Of a stretch of 21,742 nt of DNA, positions 8,358 to 16,085 are shown piece after piece. This DNA is from Baffinella frigidus. Taxonomy: Eukaryota; Cryptophyceae; Cryptomonadales; Baffinellaceae. The notes beneath the pieces are model-generated. The model was not told the origin of the DNA. It did no database searches and was given only the letters and a program-made list of their open reading frames with translations. The stretch's first letter is position 1, and each line of letters starts with the position of its first letter. The stretch lies in the NCBI GenBank assembly GCA_026770585.1, contig MU646306.1, forward strand, positions 1,510,852 through 1,532,593, read 5' to 3'. The position numbers and the translations under genes are program-made.

Positions 8358-8500
8358 TACAGGGGTGCCTCGCTCATAATAAAGCGCTGCCCCCCTAGAA
8401 CCACCACAGGGCCCCAGGCATAGGCCTACAGTAGGTCCTAGGGGGGTAGCGGTTTTTTATGTTTTGGGTTTAGGGTTTAGGGAGCGAGGTACCCCTGCAT
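8358..8500. mobile_element. Family A MITE-like element with a telomere-type insertion
   Basis: Family A arms: TACAGGGGTGCCTCGCTCATAA at the left and AGCGAGGTACCCCTGCA at the right, with the family core CCACCACAGGG, CATAGGCCTACAGTAGG. The right arm is split after TTATG by 21 bases (8462-8482) of TTTTGGGTTTAGGGTTTAGGG. In other copies TTATG is followed directly by AGCGAGG. Confidence 0.9.
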
Positions 8501-8655
8501 CTCACGGGGCGTGCCGTGTGTCCCGGCGGCATGCAGCCGCACGAGCTCTTTGTCTATCAGGGTCCTTGCCGCATGCTGCACGGATGACATGGGTGTCTCG
8601 GAATGAAGGACACACACCGCTCCTAGGGTGGTCGTATGCTCCTAGGACTAGACCT

Positions 8656-8794
8656 ACAAGGGTACATCCCTCCTAAGAAACCGCCCCCCTCCAGGACCCT
8701 AAAGTTGGTCCTTGCCTAGGGCCCTATGGTGGCCCTAGGGCACCACAGGGCCCTAGGGGGGGGGGGCAGTTGTTATGAGCGAGGTACCCTTGTA
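8656..8794. mobile_element. Family A element, copy 2
   Basis: TACAAGGGTACATCCCTCC at the left, TTATGAGCGAGGTACCCTTGTA at the right, with the inner CCTAGGGCCCTATGGTGG core (reverse of copy 1) and a GC-rich duplication before the right arm. Confidence 0.85.
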
Positions 8795-8856
8795 CTCGGG
8801 GTGTGTCGTGATTTTCAACTCACACCTGCAGATATCATCGTCTTCTCGCCACACCG

Positions 8857-9331
8857 TACAGGGGTACCTCGCTCATAAGAAAGTGCCCCCCTCCCTCTAG
8901 CACCACCATGAGGCCCTAGGCATAGACTTGCAGGGGTATCTGGGCTCTCCCTTAAGTGGCGAGTAGGACCATACGCCCTACCGTAGGGCCCTAGTACCTG
9001 CCCAGGAGCTCTTTGCCGTCAAATTTGAAAGCCTCGCCACTTGAGCGCTATCATCGCAGGAACGCGGGTGCTTCGACATCAACACGGGTGCTCCGACATT
9101 GGTCGGTGTCTGTTTTCTTAGATTAGTACCTGAGGGTTGACTAAATGCAAGATTTAGTGAACCCTCTGGTACTCAATTAAGAAAACGGGGGACCCAAGTA
9201 CGGTCTGTGTTCTTAGATTATGTTTTCTTAGCCCAGATACCCCTGTAGGTCCATGCCTCTAGTAGGGCCCTGTGGTGGCCCTGGGGGGGGGGGGGGCGTT
9301 TCTTATGAATGAGGTACCCCTGTACTCTGTG
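8857..9331. mobile_element. Nested inverted-repeat elements: A containing B containing C
   Basis: Left family A arm at 8857-8930 and right arm at about 9248-9331 enclose a family B element (8931-9247; CAGGGGTATCTGGGCT and AGCCCAGATACCCCTG). Near its left end the B element contains a family C element (about 8943-9051; CTCCCTTAAGTGGCGAG to CTCGCCACTTGAGCGCTAT). Each outer layer resumes after the inner one, giving relative insertion ages A, then B, then C. Confidence 0.85.
9131..9180. repeat. Internal hairpin of family B
   Basis: GTACCTGAGGGTTGACTAAA and TTTAGTGAACCCTCTGGTAC are about 20-bp near-complementary arms with a 7-base loop. The family B copy at 11052 has the same hairpin with compensated or better pairing. 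Confidence 0.8.
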
Positions 9332-9671
9332 TGTGTCCTTAATTTGAACCTACCCCTGTAGATGTCCTCGTCTGCTCACCATACCGTATGGGGGACTCCC
9401 CGCAAGTGTCTGACATGTGCGAACCGTGTCCGCACAGACTGCGAAACACATGGAGAGCAAGGACCCGGCGCTGTCGGCTCAGCTCCGGGATGCGGCGGGG
9501 AAGCCGAGGCGATAGCTGCCAGATCAAGGCTCTTGTGAGGATATAGGACTCACCCTTGGAGCCCTTTTCCCCTGAGGCGGGCCCATCCCGGACCCGGTCC
9601 TCACAGCTCTGCCACGCCGTTCCTGGTGGCGAAGGCATCACGATTCGGTTCCTTGGCTGTCACTTCTCGAG

Positions 9672-9792
9672 TACAGGGGTACCTCGATTACAAGAAAACG
9701 CCTCCCCCTAGGACCCTACAGTAGGCCTATGCCTAGGGCCTTATGGTCGTCCTAGGGGGGTGACGTTTTCTTGTAATCGAGGTACCCCTGTA
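9672..9792. mobile_element. Family A element, copy 4 (near-perfect snapback)
   Basis: TACAGGGGTACCTCGATTAC pairs with GTAATCGAGGTACCCCTGTA, and pairing continues through AAGAAAACG/CGTTTTCTT and the CCTAGG blocks. The copy has almost no unpaired centre. Outer TA is the probable target duplication. Confidence 0.9.
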
Positions 9793-9860
9793 AAGGCATC
9801 TTGAAGCGATAGGGCCGTCGGCGCGAGTTGATGGGTGAGTTTGGACGCTACTCGGCCCGT

Positions 9861-9907
9861 AACCTCGGACAAACGTTGAGAAGAACCTCGGACAAACGTT
9901 GAGAAGA
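9861..9907. repeat. 23-bp direct repeat
   Basis: AACCTCGGACAAACGTTGAG followed by AAG occurs twice back to back, a simple local duplication in sequence otherwise without recognisable content. Confidence 0.85.
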
Positions 9908-9983
9908 AGGCGTGATGGGTTGTTTCCGTGGCCGTTACTTCTTGAATAAAGGCATCTCTCTCTGTGCGACGGCTGGCGAGGCA

Positions 9984-10310
9984 ACGCTGTACAGGGGTAC
10001 AGGGGTACCTAGTTCATAAGAAACTGCAACCCCCAATGGACCGCCATGCAGGGGTACCTCGGCTACAAGAACACCCTTGCTCGAGGGTCGGTCGGTCTGC
10101 GTTTTCTCAAAATAAGAAAACGGAGGGAGAATCCGGCCGGTGTCTTTTTCTTGAGATTAAAAAAACGCACGAAAGCGGGCGGTCCTCGTTTTATGTTTTC
10201 TCAAGGTTCAGAAAACGCAGGAAAGCGGTCGGTCCACGTTTTCTTGAAGTTAAGAAAACGGAGGGAAAATCCGGTCGGTGCTCGTAAGAAAGCGCCTCCT
10301 CGTAGGACCC
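9984..10310. mobile_element. Family A left end plus hairpin-array element (family H), copy 1
   Basis: A family A left end (TACAGGGGTACCTAG, 9994 on) leads into a second left end (GCAGGGGTACCTCGGCTAC, 10049). Four roughly 45-bp units follow (10104-10287). Each holds a small hairpin of the type GTTTTCTTnnnnnnAAGAAAAC followed by ggAGGGAGAATCCGGTCGGTG. An A-like right-hand half (CGTAGGACCCTACATTAGGCC) comes after. Confidence 0.75.
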
Positions 10311-10346
10311 TACATTAGGCCTCTGCATCGGAACCTACGGTGGACC

Positions 10347-10475
10347 TACAGGGGTGACTCGCTCATAAGAAACTACTCCCCCCCTCTAGGACCACCATAG
10401 GGCCCTAGGCATAGGACTGCTGCAGGGTCCTACATGTAGGGGGGTGCGGTTTCTTATGAGCGAGGTCCCCCTGTA
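10347..10475. mobile_element. Family A element, copy 6
   Basis: TACAGGGGTGACTCGCTCATAAG at the left and CTTATGAGCGAGGTCCCCCTGTA at the right with the CCACCATAGGGCCCTAGGCATAGG core. It is directly followed by another truncated A right end at about 10490-10508. Confidence 0.9.
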
Positions 10476-10544
10476 AGGGGGGGGGGGTCCTTTCTTATGA
10501 GAGAGGTGCCAAAATGTTGAAGTCCGATTTTTTTCTTGGCACAC

Positions 10545-10734
10545 ACAAAATCTGGTCGGTCGCTGTTTTCTTGATTCATTAGAAAACACGAGAATCCGGT
10601 CGGTCGACGTTTTCTTAGAAATAAGAAAACGGAGGGAGAATCCGGTTGGTGTCTTTTTCTTAAGAATAAGAAGACGCAGGGGTCAGATCCGGTGCGTTTT
10701 CTTGAGAAGCGCTTTTGTAACCGAGGTATCCCTT
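10545..10734. mobile_element. Hairpin-array element (family H), copy 2
   Basis: Units of about 45 bp with GTTTTCTTGATTCATTAGAAAAC, GTTTTCTTAGAAATAAGAAAAC and TTTTTCTTAAGAATAAGAAGAC hairpins, separated by GAATCCGGTCGGTCG-type spacers, ending in an A-like terminus (AACCGAGGTATCCCTTCA). Confidence 0.75.
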
Positions 10735-10899
10735 CACAGGGGTACCTCGCTCATAAGAAACCGAACCCTCCTAGGACCCTACAGTAGGACCATGCCTAGG
10801 GCCCTGAAACCGAACCCTCCTAGGACCCTACAGTAGGACCATGCCTAGGGCCCTATGGCGGTCCTACGGGCGGTTTCTTGTAAACGAGGTATCCCTGTA
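10735..10899. mobile_element. Family A element, copy 7, with internal 49-bp duplication
   Basis: CACAGGGGTACCTCGCTCAT at the left, ACGAGGTATCCCTGTA at the right. The block starting GAAACCGAACCCTCCTAGG occurs at 10757 and again at 10806, identical over 49 bp, so the duplication is recent. Confidence 0.9.
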
Positions 10900-11031
10900 G
10901 GGCCCGAGGCATAGGCCTACTGTAGGGTCCTAGGGGGGCGCGGTTTCTTGTGATCGAGGTACCCCTGTACCTCACTCAAAAGAAACCGCGCCCCCACCTA
11001 GGACCACCATAGGACCATAGGCATACATGTA
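10898..11031. mobile_element. Two abutting family A halves
   Basis: A right half (10898-10967, ending GATCGAGGTACCCCTGTA) is joined tail to head with a left half (TACCTCACTCAAAAGAAACC..., to about 11031). They share the central TGTAC and produce an inside-out copy. Confidence 0.8.
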
Positions 11032-11051
11032 GTGTGGGTATCTAGAGGCTC

Positions 11052-11247
11052 TACAGGGGTATCTGGGCTTTAAGAACACGGGTGCTCCAACATCGGCTGG
11101 TGTCAGTTTTCTTAAATTAGTACCGGAGGGTTGACTAAACGCAAGATTTAGTCAACCCTCTGGTACTCAATTAAATGGGGAGCCCAAACCTGCTCTGTGT
11201 GCTCAAGTTACATGTATGTGTTCTCAAATAGCCCAGATACCCCTGTA
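11052..11247. mobile_element. Family B element, copy 2
   Basis: TACAGGGGTATCTGGGCTTT at the left and AATAGCCCAGATACCCCTGTA at the right. Inside is the long hairpin GGAGGGTTGACTAAA...TTTAGTCAACCCTC. It is unlike copy 1 in lacking a family C insertion, so it defines the empty site. Confidence 0.9.
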
Positions 11248-11249
11248 GG

Positions 11250-11950
11250 GATCAAAGGGTTTGGGCATCTGAGGCGGGGGGGCGCCGCAGTGGCCGTAAC
11301 CTCGGTGGACGACGGTACTCAAATCCCAGGATGGTCCAGGGTTGTCCCAGGATTGGAGAGTGAGAATCAGAGTGAGAATCAGAGATTTCCCTAAGAGAGT
11401 GAGAATCAGAGATTTCCACATCTTTGATTCAGACTCTCCTAGGGCGACGTAATCACGTACGCCGAATCTGGATCTCTAGCTGTCTAGGATCTCAGAGTCA
11501 GGGGAAGGGGCGAGAGAGCAGTGAGGCCGAAGAATAAGCTGTACAGCTGTGTCGTTTGCGCTGGAGCTGCCCTTGGTCAATACTGAGCTTCAGAGCATTT
11601 CCTACCGCAGCAACACATGCTACGAGAGTATCTCGCTCAGAAGAAAGCGCCCCCACCAACCTGGGTTCTCCGTAGGGCCCGAGCACAGGCCTACTGTAAG
11701 TTCCTAAGGGGTGGCGGTTTCTGAAACCTGACACGCACGTGCACTGGAGGCCACCACGCATCTCACGGCGGTGTGAGTGCAGGCTAGCGAAAACGCGGCA
11801 CGGCGAGAGACAGCGCGATGGTCGAGAGCGGAGCGTGATTTGAAAGCTTTAACACTCCCATCGCGACGCAGGACGCCGCAAACATCACCCCCTGGATGCC
11901 TCTAGGGCATCGGGGCTGTGAGAAGCCCGACGAGTACCGGTCTCAGGTAT
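11250..11950. other. Downstream flank of eL41
   Basis: Apart from the degenerate family A copy and two close repeats of AGAGTGAGAATCAGAGATTTCC (about 11357-11416), I see no gene or element. The eL41 3' end must lie here, below 11951. Confidence 0.5.
11625..11735. mobile_element. Family A element, degenerate copy
   Basis: GAGAGTATCTCGCTCAGAAGAAAGCGCCC, then CCGTAGGGCCCGAGCACAGGCCTACTGTAAG and GGGGTGGCGGTTTCT; the right terminus is lost. Confidence 0.7.
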
Positions 11951-12028
11951 CTACTTGGACCTGGCCCTCATCTTCCTCCTCCGTCGCTGAAGGCGCCTCT
12001 GCCTCTTCTTCTTCCACTTCCACCTCAT
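11951..12028 (-). CDS. RPL41: 60S ribosomal protein eL41 (25 residues)
   Basis: A 78-base reading frame encodes MRWKWKKKRQRRL, then QRRRRK, then MRARSK and a TAG stop. Length (25 residues), overall basic composition and the position of nearly every residue match eL41, the smallest eukaryotic ribosomal protein, which forms a single helix bridging the two subunits. The ATG is preceded directly by GCCCACAG, a splice acceptor. A GTGAGC donor at 12158-12153 makes a likely 130-base 5'-UTR intron, common in ribosomal protein genes. It is too short for ordinary gene finders. The gene is divergent from LSm1. Amino acids 3 and 5 (Trp) differ from the commonest animal form. Confidence 0.94.
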   Translation of the reverse strand: MRWKWKKKRQRRLQRRRRKMRARSK

Positions 12029-13025
12029 CTGTGGGCGGGCGAGGGGGTTAGAACTGATGTGTCTTGCTTGCAGAGGATAAAGATAGCAGCTCGTGTCTTC
12101 CAGGGGCCGAGATCGAGGGCGGCTACAGTTGGCAGCCCTGCGCTTGCGGGCGGCTCACGAGGACGTCGGGTTTGCCAAAGGAAGGCAGAGTGGAGGGCAC
12201 CAGGCGCAGCCAGTCGGGGATAACTGAGGAATGTCTGGCTGCTCTGGGCCCCAGGTTGCGGACAGTGGAAGTGGGGCAAGGGGCGGGGTCTTGCCTTTGC
12301 GGTGGACTTCTTCCATGGGTTTGACTTATGCGCCATCCTGCGAAGGGGAGAGCTCGGTCAGAGACAGGGAGAGCGCCACCCAAGGATCCTGGCCCCAAGA
12401 GACAATCCCCACGTCATCCAACCGTGGGACCCAGACAGAAAACGAGCAAGCTCCGGCCAGCCCCCGCGGCGCCGCACGCCGACGCGCGTCCAACCGGCGG
12501 CGGACTTCGCCAAAGCCCCAGAGAGCGCGAGTGGTGAATTCTGGGCGCGCGGCGCGAGGCAGGAGGCGCCATCTCAAATCGTGGTCGGTGCATACCTGGA
12601 AGAGTCCTGCTCAAACAAAAAGTCGATCCTCCCCTTTCTCGTGCAATTTTCGGGAATGGCTCCAAGGGTCAAGAAAGGCCCCTGGGTGGGTATTCCGTGG
12701 CCGGCATTGGAGCCGTTGTCCGGCCTTGGAGCCCTTTTGTCAACTTTTGGCCGAGATCACCCGAGTCTCTTGGAAAAACCTGTCGAAATTGACTTTTGAA
12801 ATACCCCCCCAGGTGAGATGAAGGGCTCCAAGGGCAGAAATCCATCGCGGCGCTCTTCCTGCCGCTGCTCCCTGCTGGAGCTGAGAACCGACGGGGCGTG
12901 ACTCCCGCCGGCCCCTTGGTCGCCTCCGGACAGGGGACTGACCAGGCGGGTTCGTGCGGGCCGCGTATCGGTGTCGCAGCCGGTCCACTAAGGAAGAAAC
13001 TCGACGGGAGAGGCGGCTGGGCGGG
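12029..13025. promoter_or_regulatory. Divergent region between eL41 and LSm1
   Basis: About 1 kb, GC-rich, holding the eL41 5'-UTR intron (12029-12158) and presumably both promoters. Several open frames exist on both strands, but none shows a protein motif or splice logic that I recognise. Confidence 0.5.
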
Positions 13026-16000
13026 ATGCAAGGCAACGGCGGGGGCGGAGGGGGCGGGGGTTTCAATCAGGGGGGGGGGGGGCATTAGGCAAGGCGGCCC
13101 CGGCATGCACCAACAGCACCAGGGGATGCCTGGGGGCATGGGCGGCGGGCCGCAGCATGGGAATCACCAGCACGGCTCAGCGCCAGGTGGCGGGATGTTC
13201 CTGCCAGGCGTCGCCAGTCTTGTCGAGGACCTTGACAGTGCGTTTCCCAATCTATCCGTGCATACATGCCTTTTTAAGCCGTGTGCGTGCTGGTGTGAAT
13301 GCTTTGCGTGTCAACTTGCTTGCAGCTGTGTCCTGATCCTCTCTGATCGAGCCTCCTCCCGCCTGCCGCACAGAGCGGGTGCTGGTGACTCTCCGGGACG
13401 GGCGCCATTTCGTTGGCATGATGCGCTCCTTCGACCAATACGGTGCGCTCCTCGCCACCCATCCCCAACCCATCGCATAATTATCCCCCAGTTCTGCGGT
13501 GTCTCGATCCCCGCCAAGAGTCCCACCTGATCCGCAATGTTCCATTCTCAATGCTCGAGGCTCTGCGAACGGCAGCGTTGGGCTGTATGGAGGGATTCGC
13601 CAGCCCCTATATGTCCTTCGAGCACGCCTGACCGCCGGTGCCCTCACTCCCGACAGGCAATGTGATGCTGGAAGATACGTACGAGCGGGTAAGTCCCCTT
13701 CGTGCTCCCCTCACCACATGCAGCAACCTGACCCTATCCCCAGCTACCTGCATCACAAGCACACGCGCACACGCGCGCACGCTGCTAGCATGTTGGTTGT
13801 GGTCGCGGCGTGTGCCATGCGCCGCGCGGCCTTTTGCGGCTCCGGCAGCTCCTCCCCAAACGCCCTGCCTCAAGGTCCTTGAGGTTCTTGTAACTCCCAG
13901 TCTAGGAGGGCACTGGAACGTATCCTGCAGAACAGCCCTGCTTCCTTTCGCGCTTACCCTCACATCCTGCCCTCCCCCTCACCTTTCCTCACCCGCGCGT
14001 GCCATCAACACACGCCCCCTCGCCCCTTCATATACTAATGCCAAAAGCTTCCGCCAGCGGACCCCCTAGGTGGTCCGCTGGCGAGGGACTTACAGGCTCT
14101 AAAATGATTTTAAAAGCAATTTCAGGATTTTCAAAATCCTAAATTGTTTTCCATCACAAATTTTGTACGGAGTCGCGTCCAAATAAGGGATTCGCTGGCG
14201 AAAGCTTTTTGTATGAATACTCCGGCGGTTCCCCATTGATAACAAGTGGGGTGGGGCACAACACGTGGTAGGGAACGTACACGCATCCCCAAACCCTAAT
14301 TCCTACATTCCCTAAACACTGGCGGGGTGCAGCACGTGGTGGGCAACGTGTACGCAGACGAGCGCGTGGGCCTCTACGTCATTCGCGGGGAGAACCTTGT
14401 CCTGCTAGGCGAGCTGGTGCCCCCCCCCACCACCCACCCTCCCCACCCTCCCCACCCTCCCCACCCTCCCCACCCTCCGGACTGCTTCTAGCGCTCTGGC
14501 ATCTACAGCAGTCGCCCCCCCCTTGTTTTCCAGTGCCAACCTGAAACGATGCAGACACCTCGTGTAGGAGGACGACTGGTCCGTAGGGTGTGAGATGCAC
14601 TTGCTCGCAGCGCCAGAGTCGTTGCAGCAGGCGGTGCCGGTTTTCCTAGCATGTCATCAGCCCCGAACCGCAGATACATTGTGCAGCAGTTGCTTCCGAT
14701 TGTGCTCTGGACTCAAGTGGAATGGTTTCACTACGAATTTCCGCTTGAATTGGACTGAAGTGGAATGATTTCACTACGAATTGACGCATCTTGGCTGCAG
14801 AGTGTTTACGCAGCAGGTTTTATACCGGGACGGTCAGAAATTCAGGCAGGCATCCTACCGAGCAAAAAATCAGATTGAGCAACAGTCGTGGAACTGGCTG
14901 GCAGCCAGGATCGTGTTTAAGCTTTGGGGGAAGGGAGGTTCCAGAGGTACCTCGCTCGAAACACGCCGCCACCCCCCTAGGAGCACCAGAGGGCCCTAGG
15001 AATCCCTCAAGTGGCGAGGGGGTCAAATTCGACCCCCAAGAGGTCCAAGGCAGGTCATAGGGCCCTACGGTAGGGCGTATGAGCCTACTCGCCACTCAAG
15101 GGGTGTACATAGGCCACGTGTAGGGCCTAAAGGGCAGCGGTGTCTTAACGAGGTGCCCTACCCCGCGCGTCGCGCTCGGTAAATTTCTCGGTAAATGTCT
15201 TGGCGCGCCTCGCCAATTTCCCCCCCGGGCACCTCGGGCAACCTCCTCCTCACCTCGGACCTCCTCGGACCTGAAAGCTCACTCAGCTCGTCCCCAGGAG
15301 GCTGCGCAACTCCACCCTGAGGCGAGCTTATCACACGCCGTCCCTGAGGCGGGCCTATCACACGCCGTCCCTGAGGCGGGCCGCTTCAAGTGGTTGAGGT
15401 TCTTTTAACACCCACCATAGGCGGACACTGGAACTTACCCGCACGTGGCGCAGGACATGGGGAAAGAGCTGGGCAGACGGGCCATGTGCTTGGCCACAGG
15501 GACGGACACATTCCCCTGATATTTAAACCCAACCCCTGCACCCTATTAAGCCTTGCACGTGGCGCAGGACATGGGAAAAGAGCTGGGGCAGACTGCATTG
15601 CGGGCAAGTTCCAGTGTCTGCCTATGGTGGGAGTGAAAAAAAACTTCAAGGGTTACCCGCACGTGGAGTAGGACATGGAGAAAGAGCAGGGGCAGACCGA
15701 GTCAGTCTCGCCAGGCCCCAGGTTGAGGTTCAACCCGACCCCCTTCCTGCATGAGCGAGGTACCCCTGTAAAACCTGAACCCTCAACCCTGCGCGCAGGA
15801 CATGGAGAAAGAGCAGGGGCAGACCGCGCTGCGGGAAGTGCCGCTGGAGACAGTGCGCGCCCAGAAGGAGGCGGCCAAACAGGTCCCTACCCGCAATCCT
15901 GCCGTCAACCTGAACCGACCTTACGCACTCCGTAAATCCTACCCTGTTCTAAACGCTCAGCACTCGATCCTGAACCCTGACCTCTGAACTCTGAACACTC

Positions 16001-16039
16001 AACCCTGAACCCTGAAACCGTAAATCTGAACACTGGACC

Positions 16040-16085
<46 letters not shown>

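Larger units (their letters stand above)
15392..15650. mobile_element. Family G inverted repeat enclosing two LSm1 exon 5 copies
   Basis: GGTTGAGGTTCTTTTAACAC and CACCATAGGCGGACACTGG at the left are mirrored by CCAGTGTCTGCCTATGGTGG and AAAAAAAACTTCAAGGG at the right. Between these roughly 45-bp arms lie two partial copies of LSm1 exon 5 with their acceptors (edges at 15454 and 15568). Confidence 0.8.

Noticed and set aside
10104-10712. CRISPR array
   Set aside because: Regular short repeats are present, but the units are the repeated part throughout, with no unique spacers, in a eukaryotic spliced-gene context.
12028-12158. Acidic reading of the eL41 exon (EVEVEEEEAEAPSATEEE)
   Set aside because: A different frame of the same bases gives a plausible acidic tail, but the ATG frame matches eL41 across its full length, which is far stronger.
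12231-12821. Overlapping plus frames of 165-196 residues upstream of LSm1
   Set aside because: GC-rich sequence leaves several long frames on both strands; none has a motif, and the region must contain the eL41 5' intron and promoters.
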